In this document: positions 35,373 through 44,378 of the stretch, one piece after another
How the letters are laid out: the number at the start of each line of letters is the position of its first letter
Numbering within the stretch: position 1 is the stretch's first letter
Source of the DNA: Actinomycetota bacterium
Lineage (GTDB): Bacteria; Actinomycetota; Acidimicrobiia; Acidimicrobiales; Ilumatobacteraceae
Length of the DNA: 48,664 nucleotides
Reading direction: 5' to 3'
NCBI GenBank assembly: GCA_009726095.1
Contig: WLMZ01000014.1
Span: forward strand, 1 to 48,664
Notes under the pieces: generated by a model
The model's input: only the letters and a program-made list of their open reading frames with translations
What the model was told of the DNA's origin: nothing
The model's database searches: none
Translations under genes and position numbers: made by a program

Positions 35373-36350
35373 TCACGGCTGTCGGTGTTCTTGCACGTGC
35401 ATCGCGTCGCGAATCAGTTGAGCCAGCTCGCGGGGTCGGTCGCCCTGAATGCTGTGTCCGGCGCCCTCGACCATCTCGACGCGCATCGCGGGCTGACGGC
35501 GCAGTGCTTCGGCGACATCGGCATCGTCAACCACGGGCGACAACGAGCCGCGTACCAACATGATCGGACAGGCAACGAGCGACAGGTCGTCCCAAAGCGG
35601 CGACATCGCGACGGCCGCGTTCATCAGGCCGGCAGGTGCAGCATCGAGCTCGGGTGCGTCTTCGGGTGCCGCTTCGGGCGCGGCTTCGCTGGAACGTACG
35701 TGGCTGCGCCGGTCGTAGTTCCATTCCCAACTGTCGTCGTCGCCCTGATGTGCATTGTGCAGGATTCCCCGTCGCAACGAGGACTCCGAGCGCGTCGGAT
35801 TGTGCTCGATGGTTCGTGCGAGCAGGTCGTCGAAGCTGGCGAAGTTCTGCGGGCCGTTGACGAAGTCGATCACAGCCTTGGCCTTGGTCTGGTTGACCCC
35901 GGGCGTGATGTCGACGAGCACGAGTCGACGCACCAGCTCGGGATGCCGCGCCGCCAGCTCGAGGCTGGTCAGCCCACCGAGTGACATACCGACGACCGCA
36001 CGCGCCGTCGGGGCCAGCGCACGGACGACCACCGCAAGATCATCAGCCAGATTCATCGGCGTGTACGCACCGTCGTCGCGCCAGCCGGAGTGCCCATGGC
36101 CGGGCAGGTCGACGGCGATCAGCGCCACTCCCAGATCGAGCGCCACCGTGTCCCATGTGTGTGCGTTCTGGGCGCCGCCGTGCACCAAGACCAGCTGTGG
36201 CTCGCCCACGCCCCACACCAGAGCGCTCACGCATCGGCCAGCGCTGCTGTCGACCTCGACCTCGACACGGCGCACCGCCGGCGAACCTTCGAGCACGAGG
36301 CCGTACTCTGCGGCATTTTCGTGGAACAGGCCGAATTCGTCGTAGTGCAT
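35373..36350 (-). CDS. Alpha/beta-hydrolase fold protein
   Basis: The protein, about 325 residues long, has the oxyanion H-G-G-A-Q-N, the nucleophile elbow V-G-M-S-L-G-G, an acid in S-P-V-V-D-D, and a late G-A-G-H-S-I. It is an esterase, lactonase or C-C hydrolase with unknown substrate. A low-complexity Ala/Pro/Glu stretch lies near residue 230, inside the cap region. A GTG nine bases upstream (36359) is an alternative start; neither has a strong ribosome-binding site. Confidence 0.85.
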   Translation of the reverse strand: MHYDEFGLFHENAAEYGLVLEGSPAVRRVEVEVDSSAGRCVSALVWGVGEPQLVLVHGGAQNAHTWDTVALDLGVALIAVDLPGHGHSGWRDDGAYTPMNLADDLAVVVRALAPTARAVVGMSLGGLTSLELAARHPELVRRLVLVDITPGVNQTKAKAVIDFVNGPQNFASFDDLLARTIEHNPTRSESSLRRGILHNAHQGDDDSWEWNYDRRSHVRSSEAAPEAAPEDAPELDAAPAGLMNAAVAMSPLWDDLSLVACPIMLVRGSLSPVVDDADVAEALRRQPAMRVEMVEGAGHSIQGDRPRELAQLIRDAMHVQEHRQP

Positions 36351-36405
36351 GCGGGTCACGGCGACATCGTGCCACGCCGCAGGCGGTGCTGGCGAGCGAG
36401 CGAGC

Positions 36406-37629
36406 TTACGGCCCGGGCAACGTGGTCGTTGACGTGGTGGTGGCCACCGGCGTTACGGTGGTGGTGGTGACCACCGGCTTGGTGGTGGTCGTCGTGGACT
36501 TCGTCGTCGTGGTGGTCGGCTTCACCGTCGTGGATGTCGTGGACGTGGTGGATGTCGAGGTGGTCGTGGCATTCGGGTCGGGGTAGTTGAAGACCGGCAG
36601 CGTCTCCTTCTTGGTGTACTGCTCGGGTTCCTTGCCGTCCTGACCCCACACGTAGACCTGGTCGCCGATGTGCACGTAGTCCTGGAACGTCTCCGAGATG
36701 CGCTTGTGCATCCGGATACAACCGTGCGATGCCGGATCGAGCGGGATCTTCAGCGCACCGTGCACGGCGATGCCGTAGTTGAAGTACACCGGGTTCCACA
36801 TACCGCCGAGCGGGCCGTTGCGGACCCCCTCGACACGCCGGGTGAAATGGAACACCCCGCCAGGGGTCTTGGACACACCACATACCGCTTTTTCGAGGGG
36901 CGGATCGAGCTTGTTGCCCTTTTCGTCGGTGTCGAGCGTGACCGTGTCGCACCAGGTCTCACCAGTTCCGCTGGAGATATGGATGACGAGCGTGGGCTTG
37001 TTGTCGGTGAACACGATGGCGACCTGCTCGGGCAGGTAGATCTCCATATGCGTGTTGGCCCCGGTTCGCCGTGGCTGGATCGAGATGGGGTTCTGCATGA
37101 TCTGCCACATCTCGTTGGTGACCTTGCCGGTGGCCTGGGCGCGCGGTGTCTTGAGTACCAGCTTCTCGAATGCCCACACCGCCTGCTGCGTCTGGTCGCC
37201 GAACACACCATCGGCCGTTCCCGGAGCGAAGCCGAGTTGGGCGAGCCGGGTCTGCACCTGTTCCACGTCGGTACCCGAGAGCCCCACAACCAATGACCGG
37301 GTAAGCGCTGTCTTGTTGAGCGACGCCGGCGCCGATTCGATGACGACACCCGCGAGCGTGGAGGCCGGCACGGTGAGATCGGTCGCCGCGCCGGGGATGG
37401 TCGTTGATGGTGCGGCTGCACCGGGGTCGCCCTGACTGCCACCGGCGAAGGTACCGACGGCCACCACGACGCCCAGCACTGCAATGGCGGCGATGGCGGG
37501 GGCCCACCGATTGGCCGCGCTGTTGCCCGAGCCCGACTTCTTGGCCGCCGGTTTGCGTGCCGCTGGCTTGCGTGCCGCTGGCTTGCGTGCCGCTGGGGGC
37601 TTCTTGGCAGGGGGCCGTTGCTGGGTCAT
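36406..37629 (-). CDS. L,D-transpeptidase with peptidoglycan-binding domain and Thr-rich tail
   Basis: The 407-residue protein has a cytoplasmic Lys/Ala/Pro-rich start (K-P-A-A-R repeats), a transmembrane anchor (near 43-62), and a peptidoglycan-binding domain (near 110-165) with L-G-F-A-P-G-T-A-D-G-V-F-G-D-Q-T. The YkuD catalytic domain follows, with H-G ... S-H-G-C-I-R and nucleophile Cys304. The last 50 residues are almost only Thr with Lys, Pro and Val. It forms 3-3 cross-links or attaches proteins to peptidoglycan outside the membrane. Three bases separate it from the glycosyltransferase gene, so the two are one operon. Confidence 0.93.
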   Translation of the reverse strand: MTQQRPPAKKPPAARKPAARKPAARKPAAKKSGSGNSAANRWAPAIAAIAVLGVVVAVGTFAGGSQGDPGAAAPSTTIPGAATDLTVPASTLAGVVIESAPASLNKTALTRSLVVGLSGTDVEQVQTRLAQLGFAPGTADGVFGDQTQQAVWAFEKLVLKTPRAQATGKVTNEMWQIMQNPISIQPRRTGANTHMEIYLPEQVAIVFTDNKPTLVIHISSGTGETWCDTVTLDTDEKGNKLDPPLEKAVCGVSKTPGGVFHFTRRVEGVRNGPLGGMWNPVYFNYGIAVHGALKIPLDPASHGCIRMHKRISETFQDYVHIGDQVYVWGQDGKEPEQYTKKETLPVFNYPDPNATTTSTSTTSTTSTTVKPTTTTTKSTTTTTKPVVTTTTVTPVATTTSTTTLPGP

Positions 37630-37632
37630 GGC

Positions 37633-38376
37633 TCAGACGACCTTGGTGATACCGAGCAGTTCGGCACGCAATTCGCGCATCTCGCGCAGGATCTTGATGA
37701 TGATCGCAGGACTACTCAACGTGGACTCGCCGCGGGTACGCGGAAAGTAATCCACCCCGAACTGGGTGACCGTGTAGCCGAGCTTCTTGGCGCGGATGAC
37801 CAGTTCGGCATCGATGAACGAACCCTCGCTCTTCAGCGCGATGTTGTCGAAGATGTGCCGCTTGCAGAGCTTGAACGCAAAGTTGATGTCACGCATCTTC
37901 ACGCCGAACATGATGCGGATGAGCAGGTTGTAGAAGAACGTGTAGATGGCCCGCGATGAGCCTTCCTCGGTGCGATCGTGACGGTACGCGCTGACGATGT
38001 CGCTCTCGTAGAGCCGCATGATCCGCAGCGCCTTGGGGAGTTCGGCGAAATCGAAGGGCAGGTCGGCGTCGGTGTACAGCACCAGATCGCCCGTGGCTGA
38101 GCCAAATCCGGTCTTGATCGAGCCGCCGAGCTTGCGGTTCACCGGGTGGTGCACCACGCGCACGCGCGGATCAGAGCCAGCAAGGGCATCGGCGATACGC
38201 GGTGTGTTGTCCGTGGATGCGTCGTCGACGATGATCAGTTCGTAGTCGGCAATCTCACCATTGGCCACCAACGCCCGACACGCTGCGCTGGCTGCATCGA
38301 CGGCGCGTTCGATGTAGTCCTGCTCGTTCCACATCGGGAAAAAGATCGAGAGCTTCGAGAACGCTGTCTGGGACAT
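37633..38376 (-). CDS. Family 2 glycosyltransferase
   Basis: The 247-residue protein has the GT-A features F-F-P-M-W-N-E, I-I-V-D-D-A-S-T-D-N-T, and the metal-binding Y-T-D-A-D-L-P. It is similar to polyprenyl-phosphate sugar transferases (DPM1/GtrB group) but has no C-terminal membrane domain. It probably makes a lipid-linked sugar for the envelope. ATG at 38376 chosen; the preceding sequence in frame is not conserved. It lies directly before the L,D-transpeptidase gene. Confidence 0.9.
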   Translation of the reverse strand: MSQTAFSKLSIFFPMWNEQDYIERAVDAASAACRALVANGEIADYELIIVDDASTDNTPRIADALAGSDPRVRVVHHPVNRKLGGSIKTGFGSATGDLVLYTDADLPFDFAELPKALRIMRLYESDIVSAYRHDRTEEGSSRAIYTFFYNLLIRIMFGVKMRDINFAFKLCKRHIFDNIALKSEGSFIDAELVIRAKKLGYTVTQFGVDYFPRTRGESTLSSPAIIIKILREMRELRAELLGITKVV

Positions 38377-38464
38377 GACGCCCAAAGGGTAGCCGCTGAT
38401 GCGCCGATGATGACCGGCGGATCGACCGGAGTTCACCGGTGCCGGGCGCTACGCTGCCGTCGAG

Positions 38465-38998
38465 ATGGACCCGCAACCCGACACATCACCTGCACCTGCA
38501 CCAACCCCGCTCCCAGCGCCGCCCGCCTTCCTGCCTCCGCTCGCGCAACCGGCTGCGCCGAACACCTACGACCTCGCACCCGTCGGCATCTTCGTGCCGA
38601 TTGCCCCCGCACCGATGGCCCCCGGACAGCTCACCCCGGCCTGGCGCACCCTGTTCATCGCCGGGTGGGTTGGCGTGATGTTGGGATTCGGCGCTGTGTG
38701 GCAGTCCGGCCGGGTGTCGGGCATCTCGCCGTGGTGGCTCGGCCCTGCGACCAACCAGCGGCTGTTCGTCATCATTGCGATCCCGTTCGTGGCCCCTGCG
38801 TTGGCGGTGCTGGCGGGTATCGCCCGGCTGCGCATCACCTGCTACGTGGGCATTGCCGCGGCCATCGCCACTGCTGCTGTCGCCCTGGCCGATCGCTCCC
38901 AGTACCCCGGTATTGCCGCCGTCGAGAGCGCATTGGCCGCGGCCGGTCTCCTGATCAGCATCGGTTCGTTCGCCGGACGCATGCGCCGTCCCGACTGA
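38465..38998 (+). CDS. Hypothetical membrane protein with Pro-rich N-terminus
   Basis: The 177-residue protein begins with about 55 Pro/Ala-rich residues, followed by four hydrophobic segments (near 62-80, 98-115, 122-142 and 150-168) and an Arg-rich end. It resembles small actinobacterial integral membrane proteins of unknown function. It is divergent from the glycosyltransferase gene over 88 bp. No family could be named. Confidence 0.7.
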   Translation: MDPQPDTSPAPAPTPLPAPPAFLPPLAQPAAPNTYDLAPVGIFVPIAPAPMAPGQLTPAWRTLFIAGWVGVMLGFGAVWQSGRVSGISPWWLGPATNQRLFVIIAIPFVAPALAVLAGIARLRITCYVGIAAAIATAAVALADRSQYPGIAAVESALAAAGLLISIGSFAGRMRRPD

Positions 38999-39088
38999 CC
39001 CCCGACGCCGACGCGCTCGGTACGAGGAATTGATCGGGCGATGAGTAATTTCAGCGCACCGAGTTCGATTCCACAGGGGGTTCTGATC

Positions 39089-39310
39089 ATGCGGACCATT
39101 CGCCACCCGCTGTCGGGTGCCACATACGACCTGACCGAAGCGGGGACCATCCTCGTTGACAACAAGGGCGTCACCGGCGAGTTCACCGCGCATGGCGTCT
39201 GGCTGTCGGGTCAACTCAAGCAAGCCGACGCGCACCTGTGCCTGTGGATCGCCGGCAAGCAACTCCCCAACCGCTTCCAGCAGGCCGCCACGGCGCTGGC
39301 CGCCGAGTGA
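39089..39310 (+). CDS. Small conserved-looking hypothetical protein upstream of a Rieske oxygenase
   Basis: The 73-residue product begins MRTIRHPLSGATYDL, contains T-G-E-F-T-A-H-G-V-W and a late W-I-A-G-K-Q-L-P-N-R-F. It ends 37 bp before the Rieske gene and is probably co-transcribed. I chose the ATG at 39089 because AGGGGG lies eight bases before it. An ATG at 39041 would add 16 residues but has only a distant purine stretch. It may be an accessory or regulatory subunit; the function is unknown. Confidence 0.65.
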   Translation: MRTIRHPLSGATYDLTEAGTILVDNKGVTGEFTAHGVWLSGQLKQADAHLCLWIAGKQLPNRFQQAATALAAE

Positions 39311-39347
39311 CCCGATTCCCCCCGACCCGACGCTGCAAGGAGACACC

Positions 39348-40724
39348 ATGACACTGATCAGCGAACCACCGGCAACCGACGCACCGCGGTCGCCCGGGAT
39401 CACGTATCAGCAGTTGCTCGACACCGACTCGCGGCCCGAGAACGTGCCCGATGTCCTCCGTTGGCAGAACTGCCAGTTCCTCGGCGACGAGGACATCCCG
39501 GTCAGCCGCTATACCAGCCGGGAGTTCCACGAGCTCGAAAAGCACAAGCTGTGGAACCGCGTTTGGCAGATGGCGTGCCGCGCCGACGACATCCCCGAGA
39601 TCGGTGACAGCCTGGTCTATGAGATCTGTGATCAGTCAATCCTCGTCGTGCGCTCCGGCACCGACGAGATCAAGGCCTACTACAACTCGTGCCTGCACCG
39701 TGGTCGTCAACTACGCGAGCACGACGGGAACGCCACCGAACTCCGCTGCCCGTTCCACGGGTTCTGTTGGAACCTGGATGGCTCGCTGAAACAGGTCCCC
39801 TGCGAGTGGGATTTCCCGCACATCGACAAAGCCGAGTGGGGTCTTCCCGAGCTGCGCGTCGGCACATGGGGCGGGTTCGTGTTCGTCAACATGGACCCGA
39901 ACTGCGAGCCGCTGGAAGCCTTCATCGGCAACCTGCCCGAGCACTTCCAGAAGTGGCCGCTCGAGAACCGCTACAAGTCCGTGCATGTGGCGCGTCTCTT
40001 CCCGACCAACTGGAAGGTGGTGCAGGAGGCGTTCATGGAGGCCTTCCATGTGGTGGCAACCCACCCGCAGCTCCTGGCCGGCATCGGCGACGCCAACAGC
40101 CAGTACGACTGGGAGGGCAACTTCTCACGGGCCATCACGCCCAACGGCACGCCCAGCCCGCACATCAGCTTCGTGCCCACCGAGCAGGAAATGTTCGACG
40201 CCGTGTCGGATCGTCGTCTCGATCAGGCGCCCTACATCGTGCTGACCGAGGGCATGACGGCGCGCTCGGTCACCGGCAACGGCGCACGGATGAACCTGCG
40301 CAAGAGCATCGGCGATGCCGCCGACGAACTCAGCGACGCAGAGATGTCCGAGAGCATCTACTACACGTTGTTCCCCAACTTCCATCCCTGGGGCGCCTAC
40401 AACCGCATCACCTACCGGTTCCGTCCCTACGGCGACAACCACGAGATGTCGATCATGGAGTGCATGTTCCTCGAGCCCTACGACACCGCCAAGCCCAAGC
40501 CGGCCAATGTGCCCATCCACTGGCTGGGCATCGACGACGACTGGACCGAGGCGCCCGAGTTGGGCCTGCTGGCCCGGGTGTTCAACCAGGACAGCTTCAA
40601 CCTGCCCAAGGTGCAGATCGGGCTGCGCAGCACGAAGAAGCCCGGCGTCACCCTGGCCAACTACCAGGAGATCAAGTTGCGCCACTTCCACCACCTGCTC
40701 AGCGACTGGATCACCCGGCCCTGA
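39348..40724 (+). CDS. Rieske non-heme iron oxygenase, alpha subunit type
   Basis: The 458-residue enzyme has the Rieske 2Fe-2S ligands C115-L-H117 and C134-P-F-H137, and the mononuclear iron ligands His234 and His239 in E-A-F-H-V-V-A-T-H. It introduces oxygen into an aromatic or similar ring, or demethylates. GGAG lies upstream of the ATG. No beta subunit or reductase is adjacent; a ferredoxin gene faces it 11 bp away and may supply electrons. Confidence 0.92.
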   Translation: MTLISEPPATDAPRSPGITYQQLLDTDSRPENVPDVLRWQNCQFLGDEDIPVSRYTSREFHELEKHKLWNRVWQMACRADDIPEIGDSLVYEICDQSILVVRSGTDEIKAYYNSCLHRGRQLREHDGNATELRCPFHGFCWNLDGSLKQVPCEWDFPHIDKAEWGLPELRVGTWGGFVFVNMDPNCEPLEAFIGNLPEHFQKWPLENRYKSVHVARLFPTNWKVVQEAFMEAFHVVATHPQLLAGIGDANSQYDWEGNFSRAITPNGTPSPHISFVPTEQEMFDAVSDRRLDQAPYIVLTEGMTARSVTGNGARMNLRKSIGDAADELSDAEMSESIYYTLFPNFHPWGAYNRITYRFRPYGDNHEMSIMECMFLEPYDTAKPKPANVPIHWLGIDDDWTEAPELGLLARVFNQDSFNLPKVQIGLRSTKKPGVTLANYQEIKLRHFHHLLSDWITRP

Positions 40725-40735
40725 TCCCCGCAGAT

Positions 40736-40990
40736 CTAGGCCGCCGGCAACGCTGATTCCATCTCGATGAAAATGCATTCACCGGGGCACGCCTCTGCGG
40801 CGTCGACCACCGCCTGATAGCTGCGCACCGGCACCCAGGCAAGGCTGCCCGACCCGCCCGGGTCGTTGAGCGGGAGTCCGTCCTCGGCGACGTAGGCAAT
40901 ACCGTCCTCCAACTGCACGAACACATCGGGGCAGTGATCAATGCAGAGGCCGTCGCCGGTGCACAAGTCCTGATCGATCCATACCCGCAT
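40736..40990 (-). CDS. Single-cluster ferredoxin with Asp in the second ligand position
   Basis: The 84-residue ferredoxin has C10-T-G-D13-G-L-C16-I-D-H-C20-P and C68-P. The second of the four usual ligand positions is Asp13 instead of cysteine, so it should hold a 3Fe-4S cluster or an Asp-ligated 4Fe-4S cluster. It contains a mid-protein insert between the cluster half-sites (residues 30-60). It is convergent with the Rieske gene and could serve that enzyme or the P450 at 26049-27308. Confidence 0.9.
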   Translation of the reverse strand: MRVWIDQDLCTGDGLCIDHCPDVFVQLEDGIAYVAEDGLPLNDPGGSGSLAWVPVRSYQAVVDAAEACPGECIFIEMESALPAA

Positions 40991-41057
40991 GACCGGGTCA
41001 GGGTATCGAAGCTTTCGGCCGCGCGCCTGACCGGACCGGCACTACCCTTCACAGCCG

Positions 41058-43076
41058 ATGAACGCTCCCGTTGCCAAGCAAATACCCTTCGAGTGGTCCC
41101 GGCCCACCGGCGCCTTCAGCGACCCGTGGGCGTGGCTACGCGACCGCGACGATCCCGAGACGATTGCCTACATCGACGCCGAGAATCGGTTCGCTGATGC
41201 CTTCTTCGCACCACACGCGCCCTTCATCGAGACCGTCTTCAACGAGATCAAGTCGCGGGTGGAGGAAACCGATCTGGCCGCACCGGTACGCATGGACCAG
41301 TGGTGGTACACCACGCGGACCGAAGAGGGGGCAAGCTACCCGATTCACTGCCGCGGCACCTCGCGCGAGACCGCTGGCGAACATGTGCTGCTCGACCAGA
41401 ACGTGGAAGCCGGCGACCACGAGTACTTCTCGCTCGGCGCGTTCGAGGTCAGCCTCGATCATCGCCTGTTGGCGTGGTCCAGCGACACCGACGGGGGCGA
41501 GCGGTACACGCTGCGTCTGCGCGACCTGTCCACCGGCGCAGAGTTGACCGACGTCATCACTGACACCACGTGGGGCGGCTGCGCCTGGTCGCACGATTCC
41601 AGCATCGTGTTCTACGTGAAGCCCGACGAGGCGATGCGGCCGTATCAGGTGTGGCGCCACCGCGTCGGCACCGATCAGGCTCTGGACGAACTCGTCTTCG
41701 AAGACCTCGATGAGCGGTTCTTCGTATCCGTCGACCTCACCCGTAGCGGTCAGTGGCTCGTGATCGAATCGGCCAGCAAACTGGCCTCGGTCGTGGCCAT
41801 CATCCCCTCGACACAGCCCCTGGCCGACCCACAGATCGTACGGCCGCTCGCCGAGGAGATGGAGTACCACCTCGATCACTGGGGCGACCGCTTCGTCATC
41901 ACCACCAACCTCGATGCCGAGGACTTCCGCATCATGACCGCGCCCGTTGCCGACCCGGCCGAGTGGACCGAGTTCGTCGCCCATCAGCCAGGCCGGCGCA
42001 TCACCGGGGCCGAGCCCTTCGCCGGCCATCTGGTTGTGCACGAATGGCTCGACGCCCAGCCGCGCGTACGGGTGCTCTGGACCGACGGCCGCGAGCGCAT
42101 CATCGACCTCGGCAACGAACCCCACGAGGTCGAGCTGGATGCGAATCCCGAATGGGGCGCCACCACCGTGCGGTTCATGTACCAGTCGTTCACGTCACCG
42201 GCCACGGTGTACGAGGAAGACGTCGAAACCGCCGAGCGCACGCTGTTGAAGCAGACCGCCGTGCCCGGCGTTGACCTGAGTGCGTACACCGCCAGCCGCG
42301 AATGGGCCACGGCACCCGACGGCACGCTGGTCCCGGTCGATATCGTCCGCCGCGCCAGTGCCACCCCCGATGGTTCCGCCCCCTGCGCCGTGTACGGCTA
42401 CGGCTCGTATGAGGTGAGCATGGCGCCATGGTTCTCGGTGGCCAGATTGTCGCTGCTGGATCGCGGTTGGACGTTCGCGTTGGTGCATCCCCGTGGCGGC
42501 GGCGAGCTGGGTCGGCGCTGGTACACCGAGGGCAAGCTGTTGGCCAAGGTCAACACCTTCACCGACACCATCTCGTGCTGCGAGCACCTCATCGAGACCG
42601 GGTGGGCAGCCCCGAACCGGCTCGCGCTGCGCGGCGGTAGCGCCGGCGGTCTGCTGGTCGGTGCGTGCATCAACATGCGCCCCGATCTGTTCACGTCGGC
42701 CGTGGCCGAGGTGCCCTTCGTCGATGTGGTGTCCACGATGAGCGACCCCTCGCTACCGCTCACGATCACCGAATGGGAGGAATGGGGCGATCCCCGCTCC
42801 CAGCCGTGGGCCGCCTACATGCTCGGCTACTCGCCCTATGACAACGTCGATGCGCACGACTACCCGGCGCTGTACGTGACCGCTGGGCTCAACGATCCCC
42901 GCGTCAGCTTCCACGAACCCACCAAGTGGGTGGCCAAGCTGCGCCACCTGCGCACCGACGACAAACCGCTGGTGTTCAAGTGCGAGATGGGTGCTGGCCA
43001 TGGCGGACCGAGCGGCCGCTACGAGATGTGGCGCGACGAAGCGCGAGTGCTCGCGTTCCTCGCCGCCACCACCTGA
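41058..43076 (+). CDS. ptrB: Prolyl oligopeptidase family serine peptidase (oligopeptidase B)
   Basis: The 672-residue protein has an N-terminal beta-propeller domain and a C-terminal hydrolase domain with the nucleophile in G-G-S-A-G-G-L-L (Ser528), Asp613 (G-L-N-D-P-R-V), and His648 (A-G-H-G-G-P-S-G-R). The size and G-A-G-H-G-G-P end match oligopeptidase B, which cuts peptides after basic residues in the cytoplasm. No signal peptide is seen. Its stop abuts the convergent MauE-like gene without a gap. Confidence 0.95.
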   Translation: MNAPVAKQIPFEWSRPTGAFSDPWAWLRDRDDPETIAYIDAENRFADAFFAPHAPFIETVFNEIKSRVEETDLAAPVRMDQWWYTTRTEEGASYPIHCRGTSRETAGEHVLLDQNVEAGDHEYFSLGAFEVSLDHRLLAWSSDTDGGERYTLRLRDLSTGAELTDVITDTTWGGCAWSHDSSIVFYVKPDEAMRPYQVWRHRVGTDQALDELVFEDLDERFFVSVDLTRSGQWLVIESASKLASVVAIIPSTQPLADPQIVRPLAEEMEYHLDHWGDRFVITTNLDAEDFRIMTAPVADPAEWTEFVAHQPGRRITGAEPFAGHLVVHEWLDAQPRVRVLWTDGRERIIDLGNEPHEVELDANPEWGATTVRFMYQSFTSPATVYEEDVETAERTLLKQTAVPGVDLSAYTASREWATAPDGTLVPVDIVRRASATPDGSAPCAVYGYGSYEVSMAPWFSVARLSLLDRGWTFALVHPRGGGELGRRWYTEGKLLAKVNTFTDTISCCEHLIETGWAAPNRLALRGGSAGGLLVGACINMRPDLFTSAVAEVPFVDVVSTMSDPSLPLTITEWEEWGDPRSQPWAAYMLGYSPYDNVDAHDYPALYVTAGLNDPRVSFHEPTKWVAKLRHLRTDDKPLVFKCEMGAGHGGPSGRYEMWRDEARVLAFLAATT

Positions 43077-43436
43077 TCAGGTCACCAGCGCCACGACCCC
43101 GACAGCGATGAGCACGGCATTGCGAACCAGATGGCGCCAGCTCAAGGGCCGAGCACTCCACGAGCCAAAGCAGGCACACGGTGGATGCTGCCCCTGCGCT
43201 AGGCGAACGACCAGCAGCCCGGTGAACGCCCCGAGCATCGCCAGTGCAATCAGTACGGGCACGGGACGGGCGACACACACCAACGCGCCGACCACGATCT
43301 CGATCCAGGGCACGAATGGGATCACCAGGCGCGGGGCACCCAGCGCCAGCGCCTGCACAGGCCACGCTGGACCGGCGGCCAACTTGGCGCCACCGGCGAG
43401 AAGAAACGCCGCACCGAGCACGATCCCGGCAATCAC
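43077..43436 (-). CDS. MauE/DoxX-like membrane protein
   Basis: The 119-residue protein has four hydrophobic segments and the MauE signature C-A-C-F-G followed by P-L-S-W-R-H-L-V-R-N. MauE supports disulfide formation in methylamine dehydrogenase; standalone relatives are thought to be membrane redox proteins. It overlaps the upstream metallo-beta-lactamase gene by ATGA. A thioredoxin-fold gene and the UGA gene lie on the other side of that gene. Confidence 0.85.
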   Translation of the reverse strand: MIAGIVLGAAFLLAGGAKLAAGPAWPVQALALGAPRLVIPFVPWIEIVVGALVCVARPVPVLIALAMLGAFTGLLVVRLAQGQHPPCACFGSWSARPLSWRHLVRNAVLIAVGVVALVT

Positions 43437-44269
43437 AGGTCGATCGTGAGACCCTCGGACGCGGCAAACACCTCGACACCGAGGCGCTGGCCCTCGAGCG
43501 TGATGGCCCGGAGCATGTCGTCGACAGCATCATCACCACGGGTCGGGTCGTGGTGGTACAGCGCCAGGCGTTTGGCACCCGCCTCGGCGGCGAGCCATAC
43601 CGCGAACTCGGCGGTGCAGTGGCCCCAGGTGCTCTTCGTCGCGAACTCGCTGACGAGGTACTGCGAGTCGTGGATCAAGAGATCGCAGCCGTCGATGAGC
43701 TCGAGCGCGCCCTGCGAGGCAGCCATCGAACCGTCGTAGGGCATCTGGTGATCGCTGAGGTAGGCCACCGAGCGGCCGTTCCACGTGACCCGGTAGCCGC
43801 AGGTGGGCCCCACATGGGGAATGAGGCGGGCCTTTACGGCGACGTCGGCGCCGATGGTGAAGTCGGTATCGCTGACATCGTGGAAACGCATGCGGCCCGG
43901 GAACCGCTCGAGCTCGATGGGAAACAGCGGCGGGCGGATGGTAGCCGCCAGGATCTCGCCGATGGAGCGGCCATCTTCCTGCGGCGGTCCGTACACATCG
44001 AACTCGGCGCCAGCACACAGGATCGGGGCGAAGAACGGCAGGCCCTGGGTGTGGTCCCAGTGCAGGTGCGTCAGCAGAGCGTGCCCGCGGAAGCTGCCGT
44101 CGCTGGGCTGTTTCATGCCGAAGTAGCGCAATCCCGTGCCGAGGTCGAACACGATGGGATCGTTTCCGGGTACGTCAAGGCCAACGCACGACGTGTTGCC
44201 GCCGTACCGCTCGATCTCGCTCCCGTTGCACGGCGTGGACCCGCGAACTCCGTAGAACGTGACCTTCAT
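43433..44269 (-). CDS. Metallo-beta-lactamase fold hydrolase
   Basis: The protein of about 278 residues starts MKVTFYGVRGSTPC and has H68-x-H70-x-D72-H73 (T-H-L-H-W-D-H-T), a later acidic and His-containing motif (L-S-D-H-Q-M-P-Y), and H-D-S-Q-Y. The closest resemblance is to cyclic-nucleotide phosphodiesterase-like and RNase Z-like members. The substrate is unknown. A TTG at 44287 is a possible longer start; the chosen ATG gives the family's typical N-terminus. Confidence 0.88.
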   Translation of the reverse strand: MKVTFYGVRGSTPCNGSEIERYGGNTSCVGLDVPGNDPIVFDLGTGLRYFGMKQPSDGSFRGHALLTHLHWDHTQGLPFFAPILCAGAEFDVYGPPQEDGRSIGEILAATIRPPLFPIELERFPGRMRFHDVSDTDFTIGADVAVKARLIPHVGPTCGYRVTWNGRSVAYLSDHQMPYDGSMAASQGALELIDGCDLLIHDSQYLVSEFATKSTWGHCTAEFAVWLAAEAGAKRLALYHHDPTRGDDAVDDMLRAITLEGQRLGVEVFAASEGLTIDL

Positions 44270-44378
44270 GAAGTCTGGTGATATCAAGTAACCCCCGGGC
44301 TAGGAAACTAGGCATGCTCAGGGTCCGAAGTAAACGCCCGACGGTTGTGACCTTCGTCGCACACGCTACGGTTCGGGC

